Shown here piece after piece: positions 1-7,086 of a stretch of DNA of 35,921 nt. The stretch is from Spirochaetota bacterium (GTDB lineage: Bacteria; Spirochaetota; UBA4802; JAFGJZ01). The notes beneath the pieces are model-generated. The model ran no database searches. It was not told the origin of the DNA and saw only the letters and a list, made by a program, of their open reading frames with translations. Numbering within the stretch: the first letter of the stretch is position 1; each line of letters begins with the position of its first letter. The stretch covers positions 1 through 35,921 of the forward strand of contig JAEWVM010000180.1 in the NCBI GenBank assembly GCA_023396615.1. The letters are read 5' to 3'. Made by a program: the position numbers and the translations under genes.

Positions 1-53
1 ATGATGAGGGCGAAATTGAAGAAGGCGAAGACGTACAGGGGGAATTGCTTTGA
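1..53 (+). CDS. 3' end of an upstream gene with an acidic C-terminus (partial)
   Basis: In frame 3 the first codons read DEGEIEEGEDVQGELL and then stop at TGA 51-53. The strongly acidic tail reads as genuine coding sequence, and its stop codon overlaps the TTG start of the next gene (TTGA, 50-53), the arrangement expected for translational coupling. Only 16 codons are visible, so the protein cannot be identified. It probably belongs to the same operon as the lipoprotein and aminotransferase that follow. Confidence 0.6.
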   Translation, partial: DEGEIEEGEDVQGELL

Positions 54-421
54 AAAAAATATTAGCTGTATGTTTTCTGTTTTTATTGGCATCATGCTCC
101 AAAAAGGATCCGGTAGTTTTTTGCGAAGGAACGGATACTGAAGGTAAACCTGTAAAAATTGGAAAAGTTTTCACAACAGGGATGATTACAGTTTATGGTA
201 AATTCTCATCTCCTTTCGGAACCGAAAACGTCACCATTAAACTTTATGATACCGAAGACGGTGATATTCTTCCGGAAGAAACGCAGACTGTTAAGGTTGA
301 CCCTTTAGCGAAAACCGTGCGCACGGATTTTTTAATAATAAATGAAAGTTCTTACAAGGCGGTTGTTGAAGGAAAGGACGGAAATGTTCTTGGTGAAGGA
401 ACTGTTAAAATACTTGAATGA
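50..421 (+). CDS. small lipoprotein of unknown function
   Basis: A 123-aa protein starting at TTG with an AGGGGG Shine-Dalgarno at about 36-42. A short basic N-terminus (MKK) and hydrophobic stretch lead to the lipobox LASC with Cys16 as the expected lipidated residue, so it should be exported and anchored in a membrane. The mature part (about 107 aa) is rich in Thr, Val and charged residues and looks like an all-beta domain, but I recognise no family. The start overlaps the stop of the upstream partial gene, and the stop lies 10 bases before the aminotransferase start, so the three are probably one transcript. No functional link to the aminotransferase is evident. Confidence 0.8.
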   Translation: MKKILAVCFLFLLASCSKKDPVVFCEGTDTEGKPVKIGKVFTTGMITVYGKFSSPFGTENVTIKLYDTEDGDILPEETQTVKVDPLAKTVRTDFLIINESSYKAVVEGKDGNVLGEGTVKILE

Positions 422-431
422 GGAAAAATAA

Positions 432-1607
432 ATGCCAGTAGCTTTTAAAATAAAAGAATCCATCGCTTCATCGTCATGGATTAGAAAAATGTTTGAAGAA
501 GGAATGCGTTTAAAACAGATTCACGGTGCGGATAAAGTTTTTGATTTTTCAATTGGAAATCCGGATGTTCAGCCTCCGAAGAAGTTTTTTGCTCTTCTTA
601 AAAGATTCGCTGAAGAAGCTGTTCCGGGTACGAGCGGATATATGCCCAACGCGGGTTTCGCTGATGTAAGAAAAAAAATTGCAGTCAAGGCTTCCGCTGA
701 ACAGGGGCTCGTTCTTAATGAAAATAATATCGTAATGACGGTCGGAGCGGCCGGCGGACTTAATGTTGTTTTTAAGACGCTTTTGAACCCGGCAGATGAG
801 GTTATTGTTCCTGCTCCGTATTTCGTAGAATACGGTTCATATATTTCAAACCACGGCGGCGTTTTGAAGACTGCCGAAACCAAAGATGATTTTTCTCTTG
901 ATATTGATTCAATCTCATCTCTCATCAATGAAAAGACGTCAGCCGTTCTTATCAATTCGCCGAATAATCCGACAGGTAAAATATATTCGCCTGAAGATAT
1001 TGCGAGTCTTGCGCGTCTTCTTGAAGAAAAAAGCAAACTTATAAACCGCGAAATTTATTTAATTTCCGATGAACCATACCGGGAAATAGTTTATAAAAGC
1101 GCTCATGTTGCGCCGGTTCTTTCAGCGTATAAGAATTCAATAGTTGTAACTTCATATTCTAAGACGCTTTCTCTGCCAGGTGAACGTATCGGATATATTG
1201 CGTTTAATCTTGCATGCGATTCTGCTGATGATCTATTAGCCGGAATGATTATGGCAAACCGCACTCTTGGTTTTGTCAATGCACCGGCTCTTATGCAGCG
1301 CACCGTTGCCGAAATGACTTCTGAAAAAGTTGATGTTGCGCTTTATGAAAAGCGAAAGGACATGCTTGTTGAAGTTCTCCGTTCGGCCGGATATGATTTT
1401 TTTGAACCGCAGGGTGCGTTTTACATTTTCTGCAAAGCCCCGGGCGGTGATGATATTGCATTTGTGAGTAAGCTCAAGGAGCATTTGATTCTTGCTGTTC
1501 CTGGAACCGGTTTCGGAAAGAAAGGATATTTCAGGCTTACGTTTTGTGTAAGTGAAAAAACAATTTTAAATTCTGCTGAAGCTTTTAAGAAGGCAATGAT
1601 TCCATAA
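432..1607 (+). CDS. class I/II pyridoxal-phosphate-dependent aminotransferase
   Basis: A 391-aa cytoplasmic enzyme of fold-type I PLP aminotransferases (AspC/AlaT-like size). Visible hallmarks are the glycine turn region TVGAAGG that follows the N-terminal domain, the substrate/PLP motif NSPNNPTG (N178-G182), the ISDEPYRE segment with the PLP-contacting Asp and Tyr, the Schiff-base lysine in SYSKTLSLPGER (K244), and the C-terminal Arg motif FRLTFC that binds the substrate carboxylate. Family members transfer amino groups between amino acids and 2-oxo acids; substrate (aspartate, alanine, aromatic or other) cannot be read from sequence alone. ATG 432 has an AGGAA ribosome site at 421-425. The gene ends the first operon; a long hairpin-rich non-coding stretch follows directly. 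Confidence 0.93.
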   Translation: MPVAFKIKESIASSSWIRKMFEEGMRLKQIHGADKVFDFSIGNPDVQPPKKFFALLKRFAEEAVPGTSGYMPNAGFADVRKKIAVKASAEQGLVLNENNIVMTVGAAGGLNVVFKTLLNPADEVIVPAPYFVEYGSYISNHGGVLKTAETKDDFSLDIDSISSLINEKTSAVLINSPNNPTGKIYSPEDIASLARLLEEKSKLINREIYLISDEPYREIVYKSAHVAPVLSAYKNSIVVTSYSKTLSLPGERIGYIAFNLACDSADDLLAGMIMANRTLGFVNAPALMQRTVAEMTSEKVDVALYEKRKDMLVEVLRSAGYDFFEPQGAFYIFCKAPGGDDIAFVSKLKEHLILAVPGTGFGKKGYFRLTFCVSEKTILNSAEAFKKAMIP

Positions 1608-1970
1608 GGGTTTTTAGGGCGTTCCTCGCACTTTCCTGGTTTTGTCCGGCTACCGGACTTGTTGCATAAGGCTGACGCCTTTAAAATTCGCATGGTGTCA
1701 TGCAATAATATTCAAAGGGACGAGGAGCTCAGTCGCCGCTCCTCATCCCTTTGAGATCCCACTCCTGGCTTTTATCGCGCGTATTCCTCACACCGGCTTT
1801 GCCGGATGCTCCGGACGCGCGAGTTGAGTCCGACTGCGTCGGACGATTTAGGTGTTTTTTCTCTCATGTATCTTTTTCAGAAGTGCTTAGCGCACTTTCG
1901 TGATTTCTGGAATCATTCATCTTATAATATCATTACGCGTTTATTCGCTGCGCTCAGTATACGCGTAACA
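1608..1970. repeat. non-coding hairpin array, left copy of an inverted repeat family
   Basis: The 496 bases between the aminotransferase and the next gene hold no convincing gene but a chain of short palindromes. These are gtccgg/ccggac (1644-1658), aaggc/gcctt (1668-1681), gcatg/catgc (1690-1703), a 16-bp stem with one mismatch (1713-1728 with 1738-1753), ccggc/gccgg (1793-1805), gtccga/tcggac (1828-1844) and ttacgcgt/acgcgtaa (1933-1968). The part at about 1644-1718 is homologous, in reverse orientation, to 3610-3688 on the other side of the SUMF1-like gene; shared text includes tgcataaggc and tcatgcaataatat. Bases 1971-2103 are AT-rich and hold a TTGACA hexamer at 2005-2010 without a good -10 box, then the ribosome site of the next gene. 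Confidence 0.75.
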
Positions 1971-2103
1971 TATTTTGCCTCAATAGTTCTCATTCATATA
2001 AACCTTGACATGTAAAATATAAATGGTAACAAATGCTAAAAACATAGAACTAATGATTTCTGAGACTGTTTTTTTCAATAATCAAAATATCTAAGGAGTG
2101 CAA

Positions 2104-3105
2104 ATGAAGAAGTTTAAACAATCAGCAATGTTGATTTTTATGATGATGCTTGTATTCTCTGCTTGCGGCGGAGGCGGCGGGGGAAATGATGATCCGGATA
2201 ATCCGGATTCAATTTTGGAGATTAATGGTGATACTTATACCTACACATTGCCGGGCGGCACAATTTTCAATGCTATTCTAACACCCGACATCGCAGTGAG
2301 CAAGAGTTTTCCGACCGGTCCTGAGGATAATGGCTCTGCAAATGTGCCGGCGCGTTTTATCATGCTGGAGACAGAAGTGACATATCAGTTGTGGAAAGAG
2401 GTGTACGACTGGGCGACAAGTACGGAACGCGGCACAAAAAAATATGCATTTGCGAATGCGGGCACGATGGGAGATGGAAGCGGCGACACTAACCAGCATC
2501 CGGTCACAAGAGTAAGCTGGCGCGACTCAATTGTATGGTGTAACGCGCTTACCGAGTATTACAATGCAAATAACGGATCTGAAACTGATCTTGTTTGTGT
2601 TTATACTTACAGCGGATCAATAATTCGTGATTCGAGAAATTCTAATGCAACAGCCTGTGACGGAGCTGTCGCAGGCTCGGTAAAAGGTTTTCGCCTGCCG
2701 CGCAGTATGGAATGGGAATTCGTAGCGCGTTACAGGGGAACGAATAACACTAATGTCGTATCCGGTTTCAGCAATCCATATTATACAAAGGGCGACAGCG
2801 CGAGCGGTGCTGCATCGGATTATAATAATGCGTCAATGACAAGTGCAGTCGCAGTTTATGGCAGATCAGGTACGGCTGTAGTTAAAAGTAAAAATGAGAG
2901 TAGCGCAAATACTCTCGGATTTTATGATATGAGCGGAAATGTGTGGGAATGGTGCTTTGATAAAGATGGCGCTTCGACGTCACGTGTTGCTCGTGGCGGT
3001 TGTTTCGGCGATGAAGCGCGCTACGTGCAGGTTGGCGGTTATAGTGCTGCCGAGTCGTCCTACCAGAGTGATAGGCGCGGTCTCCGCTTCTGCATGACTA
3101 AGTAG
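2104..3105 (+). CDS. SUMF1/FGE-fold (C-type-lectin-like) lipoprotein
   Basis: A 333-aa exported lipoprotein. ATG 2104 is chosen because AAGGAG at 2093-2098 lies five bases upstream; an in-frame GTG at 2098 overlaps that site. The signal peptide ends in FSAC (C21), followed by a Gly run. The rest is a formylglycine-generating-enzyme/sulfatase-modifying-factor domain: EVTYQLWKEV, PVTRVSWRDSIVWCNAL, GFRLPRSMEWEFVARY, MSGNVWEWCFD, RVARGGCF and a final RRGLRFC. The catalytic cysteines of true FGEs, which follow the GGS(Y/W) element, are absent here (GGCFGDEARYV), so an oxidase role is unlikely; a binding or display role on the lectin-like fold is more plausible (inference). The C-terminal segment also resembles variable regions of diversity-generating retroelement targets. 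The gene is single and flanked by the two hairpin arrays. Confidence 0.88.
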   Translation: MKKFKQSAMLIFMMMLVFSACGGGGGGNDDPDNPDSILEINGDTYTYTLPGGTIFNAILTPDIAVSKSFPTGPEDNGSANVPARFIMLETEVTYQLWKEVYDWATSTERGTKKYAFANAGTMGDGSGDTNQHPVTRVSWRDSIVWCNALTEYYNANNGSETDLVCVYTYSGSIIRDSRNSNATACDGAVAGSVKGFRLPRSMEWEFVARYRGTNNTNVVSGFSNPYYTKGDSASGAASDYNNASMTSAVAVYGRSGTAVVKSKNESSANTLGFYDMSGNVWEWCFDKDGASTSRVARGGCFGDEARYVQVGGYSAAESSYQSDRRGLRFCMTK

Positions 3106-3203
3106 AGTTTTCTCTTGCCGCCATTTTTATTTATTATAAGAGAATGGTGCTTTTGCAAGGCTTTCTCTGTCTCAGACTTTATTTTTAAAAGGTAGTGAAA
3201 CAA

Positions 3204-3229
3204 CAACCGGCGCCGAAAGGCGCCGGTTG
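3204..3229. terminator. 11-bp perfect hairpin with GAAA loop downstream of the SUMF1-like gene
   Basis: Arm caaccggcgcc (3204-3214), loop gaaa, arm ggcgccggttg (3219-3229). The stem is perfect and GC-rich and lies about 100 bases after the stop codon. There is no T run after it on the plus strand, so it is a weak case for an intrinsic terminator; it could be an mRNA 3'-end stabiliser or a recombination or priming structure. The 3106-3203 stretch before it holds nothing else recognisable apart from a 7-bp stem at 3110-3144. Confidence 0.5.
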
Positions 3230-3300
3230 CAGTATGAGAAGATCATTGAAAACACGGGAATGAATGAGACAGAAAAAGCTGAGTAGAACGACAAAAATCA

Positions 3301-3790
3301 AAATTTGCCGAAGGCAAATTTATCTCTAGTCGGAGCGCAGGGGTTATGTCTGAGCCGAATCCGCCGTGTTTACAAAGGCGGTTCGGCGAGTTCTGCGCGA
3401 CAAGAGCCGCGCGGCGACGGCTCGACTCCTTATTGCACCTTCCTGGCGCAGAGTCTCGCTATCGTCATCGTGACAATAAATCGACAACTTTTCCAAACGT
3501 ACATGGATGTACGCAAGTCCGAGCGCCCACGGATGGATCAGCGCTCGGATTGGTTACTTTCTTTTTTTGCAAAAAGAAAGTAACAGAAACGGGTAAAGGG
3601 CGTGGAACGCCCTTTGATATTATTGCATGATCCATGCAAATAATGGATTCCAAAGGCGAAGCCTTATGCAGTATCCCGACACTCGGGAATGCGTGAAGGA
3701 TCGAAGCGGTACGAAGTACAAGCGGAGAGCCCGACCGTGCTTGGACGGTCAAAGAGTAGTGAGAAAGAACAGGGGCACGGGCACGCCCGA
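3301..3790. repeat. non-coding hairpin array, right copy of the inverted repeat family
   Basis: About 490 bases before metK hold no credible gene but at least nine stems. They are aaatttgcc/ggcaaattt (3301-3321), gccgaa-ccgcc/ggcgg-ttcggc (3354-3387), cgtaca/tgtacg (3498-3513), tccgagcgc/gcgctcgga (3518-3549), gttactttcttttt/aaaaagaaagtaac (3553-3584, perfect 14 bp), aaagggcgt/acgcccttt (3595-3615), tgcatg/catgca (3624-3638), aaggc/gcctt (about 3653-3665) and tcccga/tcggga (3674-3688). The 3610-3688 part matches the left array in reverse complement. Short open frames here overlap on several frames, are rich in Arg and Ser, and lack ribosome sites, so I treat them as spurious. Bases 3230-3300 hold nothing I recognise; 3791-3852 form the metK leader. 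Confidence 0.75.
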
Positions 3791-3803
3791 TTTTGATTTT
3801 ATC

Positions 3804-3830
3804 TTGACCAAATTCGGCGTCTTGTTAGCT
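3804..3830 (+). promoter_or_regulatory. possible weak promoter for metK
   Basis: TTGACC at 3804-3809 lies about 45 bases before the chosen metK start, with a poor -10 candidate (TTAGCT, 3825-3830, spacing 15). No SAM-I, SAM-II or other SAM riboswitch signature is visible upstream. Confidence 0.25.
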
Positions 3831-3852
3831 TTTTACCAAAATGAGGTACGTA

Positions 3853-5010
3853 ATGAGAAAATATCTTTTTACTTCAGAATCTGTCAGCGAAGGTCATCCT
3901 GATAAGCTTTGCGATCAGGTTTCTGATGCTGTGTTGGATAAATGCCTTGAAGCTGATCCTAATTCGCGTGTAGCATGCGAGACTTTCGCTACCACAGGTA
4001 TGGTTCTCGTCGGCGGTGAGATTACGACTAAGGCATGTCTTGATATTCAGAGTCTTGTGCGCGGTGTTGTCAGAGAAATTGGTTATAATAATCCTAAATA
4101 CGGTATAGATTGCGATTCGATGTCAGTTCTTAATGCGATTCATACTCAGTCTCCTGATATTTCTCAGGGTGTTTCCGGCGAAGGTCTTTTTAAAGGAGAG
4201 CAGGGCGCGGGCGACCAGGGAATGATGTTCGGTTTTGCGTGCAAGGAAACTCCAGAAATGATGCCGGCTCCGATTATGTATTCGCACAATCTTCTATTGA
4301 AAGCGACTGAGCTCCGCAAGAGCGGTGATCTAAAATGGCTTCGTCCTGATTCAAAGAGTCAGGTTACTATCGAATACGAAGGTCACAAACCTGTTAGAAT
4401 TGATACTGTTGTTATCTCTCATCAGCATGATGAAGATGTTTCTTATGATGAAATAAAAGAAACCATTGTTAAGAAGATCATTCTTCCTGTTCTTGATCCG
4501 ACAGGTCTTCTTGATGATTCGACTAAATATTACGTAAATCCTACAGGTCGTTTTGTCGTCGGCGGACCTCACGGTGATTCGGGTCTTACAGGCAGAAAAA
4601 TTATCGTTGATACTTACGGCGGAATGGGTCGTCACGGCGGCGGCGCTTTCAGCGGAAAGGATCCTTCGAAAGTTGACCGTTCTGCGGCGTACATGGCTCG
4701 CTATGTTGCGAAAAACATCGTTGCGGCAGATCTTTGCGAGAGATGCGAAGTTCAGCTTGCTTACGCTATCGGCGTTCCTTTTCCTGTTTCGGTTTTTGTC
4801 GATACTTTCGGCACATCAACTGTTGATGAAGCGAAGATTGAAGAAGCGGTTAAAAAGGTGTTCGACCTAACTCCGTCAGGTATCGTTAAGACTCTTGATC
4901 TCAAGAAGCCTGTGTTTGCAAAAACAGCGGCATACGGCCATTTCGGACGTAACGGATTTTCTTGGGAAAAAACAGATAAGACGGAAGATATACTTAAAGC
5001 TCTCAAATAA
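3853..5010 (+). CDS. metK: S-adenosylmethionine synthase
   Basis: A 385-aa cytoplasmic enzyme making S-adenosylmethionine from methionine and ATP. ATG 3853 is preferred over ATG 3841 because GAGG at 3843-3846 precedes it and the product then begins MRKYLFTSESVSEGHPDK, as in the family. Diagnostic motifs are GHPDK (ATP site, residues 14-18), GAGDQGMMFG (the MetK signature hexapeptide region), GPHGDSGLTGRKI, the second signature GGGAFSGKDPSKVDRSAAY and the terminal KTAAYGHFGR. Length and motif order are complete. It stands alone, followed at two bases by a strong terminator. Together with ahcY about 6 kb downstream it covers synthesis of the methyl donor and removal of its by-product. Confidence 0.97.
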   Translation: MRKYLFTSESVSEGHPDKLCDQVSDAVLDKCLEADPNSRVACETFATTGMVLVGGEITTKACLDIQSLVRGVVREIGYNNPKYGIDCDSMSVLNAIHTQSPDISQGVSGEGLFKGEQGAGDQGMMFGFACKETPEMMPAPIMYSHNLLLKATELRKSGDLKWLRPDSKSQVTIEYEGHKPVRIDTVVISHQHDEDVSYDEIKETIVKKIILPVLDPTGLLDDSTKYYVNPTGRFVVGGPHGDSGLTGRKIIVDTYGGMGRHGGGAFSGKDPSKVDRSAAYMARYVAKNIVAADLCERCEVQLAYAIGVPFPVSVFVDTFGTSTVDEAKIEEAVKKVFDLTPSGIVKTLDLKKPVFAKTAAYGHFGRNGFSWEKTDKTEDILKALK

Positions 5011-5011
5011 C

Positions 5012-5035
5012 AAGCCGGCGCAAGCCGGTTTTTTT
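5012..5035 (+). terminator. intrinsic terminator of metK
   Basis: An eight-pair stem with one G-U pair, aagccggc (5012-5019), loop gcaa, gccggttt (5024-5031), runs into an uninterrupted T tract ending at 5035. It starts two bases after the metK stop codon. Confidence 0.88.
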
Positions 5036-5132
5036 AATGCTTAGGCATAATTTCTGCAAACTGCTGTTCTTACCTGAAAAAAAGATTGATATTATATGTT
5101 CGGCGGGCTCATTGCCATTAACGGTACTTGTT

Positions 5133-6059
5133 ATGCATAAAGATATTTGCAGAGGAACGACCATAGGTGAAAACTTTTACGAGGGTTATAACCTCCTTCT
5201 TTCTGTGCACGAGAATCCTCCTGTTATAAGAACTGATGAAAGATTTTCATTTATTCTTGTGAGAAGGGGTGCCGTTCTTCTGAAAAGCTCCTCATCTGTT
5301 ATTCCTGCTGTTGCACCTTCAATTATTTGTCTTAATAATAACTCAAAACTTGATGCCGAGTTTTCTGAAGATATTCTGTTTGAATGTCTGTTCTTTCATC
5401 CTTCCGTCATTAACAGCTTTTTTAATTATGATAATATCTATTATCCGCAGAGTGAATCACTTGAAGGAACAAGCCGTCAGGACAGGTTTTATATTCTGCC
5501 GTTTGTTGAGCAGACTGATGATTTCGGCGGTGTTATCAAAATCGGTCATAATTCGATGTTTCATGTACTCGAAAAGCTCAATCTCATTAAAAAAGAACTG
5601 AAAGAACAGAGTTCGAATATGTGGCCCTGCCGTTCGCGTTCATACCTTTTTGAACTTATGTTTTACGTAACTCAGGTTTATCAGAATCCTGACAGAATCG
5701 TTTCAACCGCCGGCATGATATCGAATGACGATGACCTTGCCATGCGTATTGTGCAGTATTTGTCATGCAATTACCATAAACAGATAACAATCACATCTCT
5801 GTGTAAAATATTTGAGACTAACAGAACCGATCTTTCAAGCAAGTTCAAAAAGGCTTCGGGTAAGACACTGGTTCAGTATCTTAATGAGCTTCGTGTTTCA
5901 ATAGCATGCACGATGGTAAGAGATACCGGGCTCACTATCGATGAAATCTGTTATCGTTCCGGTTTCAATGATCTTCCGTATTTCAGAAAGATGTTCAAAC
6001 GGCAGACAAGAATGCTGCCGAATGAATACCGTTCAAAATATTCTACAATGCACAATTGA
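5133..6059 (+). CDS. AraC-family transcriptional regulator
   Basis: The C-terminal ~100 residues are a double helix-turn-helix AraC domain: first helix pair in ITITSLCKIFETNRTDLSSKFKK, second in LTIDEICYRSGFNDLPYFRK, ending in the usual FKRQTRMLPNEYR motif. The N-terminal ~180 residues resemble the cupin-type sensing half of such regulators, with a run of beta-strand-like segments (FILVRRGAVLL). The frame is open back to ATG 5037, which lies right behind the metK terminator T tract and has no ribosome site; ATG 5133 (308 aa) fits the domain start better and lies after a TATTAT/TTATAT stretch near 5088-5095, so I use it with moderate certainty. Ligand and targets are unknown; its neighbours give no clear hint. 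Confidence 0.85.
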   Translation: MHKDICRGTTIGENFYEGYNLLLSVHENPPVIRTDERFSFILVRRGAVLLKSSSSVIPAVAPSIICLNNNSKLDAEFSEDILFECLFFHPSVINSFFNYDNIYYPQSESLEGTSRQDRFYILPFVEQTDDFGGVIKIGHNSMFHVLEKLNLIKKELKEQSSNMWPCRSRSYLFELMFYVTQVYQNPDRIVSTAGMISNDDDLAMRIVQYLSCNYHKQITITSLCKIFETNRTDLSSKFKKASGKTLVQYLNELRVSIACTMVRDTGLTIDEICYRSGFNDLPYFRKMFKRQTRMLPNEYRSKYSTMHN

Positions 6060-6064
6060 TATTT

Positions 6065-6949
6065 TTAAAAGCTGCTTTTGGATTTGAATAGAGTTGTTGT
6101 TCCGTCAAGACCAAGATGAGTCAATAGCGTAGCTTTTTTATTCAGAAAAAGGTATCCCGCTCCGGCCTCAATAATTTCTTCTTTCCATGTATTCCCTTTG
6201 TCTGATGAAATGAATGCTGAAATTCTGTATTCGGCTTTTGCGGCTTTATTTGTGATGAATATAATTCTGCCGTTTTTATCAGCGTTGATTACCGACATCG
6301 GTGATGCATCTGTCGAAATGCTCTTTGCCTCTTCCGGCAGATCTATCGCTATCCATGTTTTTGCCGAGTCTTCAGTGAGAAAAAGTTTATTTAATGCGCA
6401 GTCAAAAATAAAGCCGCTTGAAGGTGAAATTAATAAAATTGCACAGATGTCGGAAACTCCATCAGGCAGTTTCGGTTGAGTCCACGTTTTTCCGCCGTCG
6501 TTAGTAATGCCGAGAATTTTCCGGTTTGCGGCCCAGCCGTCTTTTTGGTTTTCGCTGAAACTTATGCATCTTGTATGATCCGGCGATCTCGTCGAAAGGA
6601 AACTTCCGGCTTTCATCCACGTTTTTCCGCCGTCTTCTGTGTAATTGATGTTTTCACCGTTTCCAGAGTGCCATGCAGTTTTTTCTCCGTTAATATCCAT
6701 GCCGAAACGGCATGCCGACTCATTTGCCGCTTCCTTCCATGATTGTCCGCCGTCTTCAGTGTTATAGCATTTTCCGCCGTAACCGACTGTTATGCCGTTA
6801 GTTTCGGTTGAAAAACCGTCATAGAAGTGAGAGTGTTCGATTTTGCGGGAAAAGACTTTCTCCCATGCTCCCTTTTCGGGTTTTTTGGCGCATGATATTA
6901 TTGCCGCTGATAGGGTAATTAAAATTGCTATAAAGTAAATTTTCTTCAT
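6065..6949 (-). CDS. lipoprotein with Asp-box (YCF48/BNR-like) repeats
   Basis: A 294-aa protein. ATG 6949 is chosen because GGAGGATA (6951-6958 in complement) precedes it and a signal peptide follows directly, ending in IISC (C20) as the lipobox. The mature part contains repeated Asp-box-like blades: TEDGGQSWKEA, TEDGGKTWMKA, TNDGGKTWTQP, TEDSAKTWIAI and SSDKGNTWKEE. Such repeats build beta-propellers of the YCF48 or sialidase type. No sialidase catalytic residues are evident, so an assembly or binding role outside the inner membrane is more likely. It converges with the AraC-family gene, with five bases between the stops. Confidence 0.85.
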   Translation of the reverse strand: MKKIYFIAILITLSAAIISCAKKPEKGAWEKVFSRKIEHSHFYDGFSTETNGITVGYGGKCYNTEDGGQSWKEAANESACRFGMDINGEKTAWHSGNGENINYTEDGGKTWMKAGSFLSTRSPDHTRCISFSENQKDGWAANRKILGITNDGGKTWTQPKLPDGVSDICAILLISPSSGFIFDCALNKLFLTEDSAKTWIAIDLPEEAKSISTDASPMSVINADKNGRIIFITNKAAKAEYRISAFISSDKGNTWKEEIIEAGAGYLFLNKKATLLTHLGLDGTTTLFKSKSSF

Positions 6950-6973
6950 ATATCCTCCGTAAAATAACTGTAA

Positions 6974-7002
6974 AACATAATGAGTCCTGATGTAAGAGGC
7001 AA
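6974..7002 (-). promoter_or_regulatory. promoter for the Asp-box lipoprotein gene
   Basis: On the minus strand TTGCCT (complement of 6997-7002), 17 bases, then TATGTT (complement of 6974-6979). It lies about 25 bases upstream of the start codon and leaves room for the GGAGGATA ribosome site. Confidence 0.4.
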
Positions 7003-7040
7003 TTGTCACTTCTAAGGTGAAAATCGTCATTTTGCGGTAT

Positions 7041-7058
7041 TTGTCAAGAGATTGACAA
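7041..7058. promoter_or_regulatory. palindromic operator or paired -35 element between divergent genes
   Basis: A 7-bp inverted repeat TTGTCAA-GAGA-TTGACAA sits between the divergent lipoprotein and PHP genes. Each arm reads TTGACA outward, so it gives a -35 element in both directions; no good matching -10 follows either. It could be a repressor operator or a chance pair. Confidence 0.35.
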
Positions 7059-7086
7059 AAAAACACCGTCAGATTTTCCTGAACTG

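Noticed and set aside
1642..2015. Two short plus-strand open frames in the left hairpin array
   Set aside because: No ribosome site, no recognisable protein pattern, and they run through the repeated palindromes.
3230..3852. SAM riboswitch upstream of metK
   Set aside because: No SAM-I, SAM-II or SAM-III core motif is visible; the hairpins belong to the repeat array also found at 1608-1970.
1608..3852. Insertion sequence or integron cassette around the SUMF1-like gene
   Set aside because: No transposase, integrase, target-site duplication or attC-type core could be shown; only the inverted repeat homology supports mobility, so it is listed as a finding and not as a mobile element.
3305..3902. 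Overlapping open frames on both strands before metK
   Set aside because: They overlap each other in several frames, have Arg/Ser/Pro-rich unstructured translations and no ribosome sites, and cover the palindromic repeat array; the frames come from a lack of stops in GC-richer repeat DNA.
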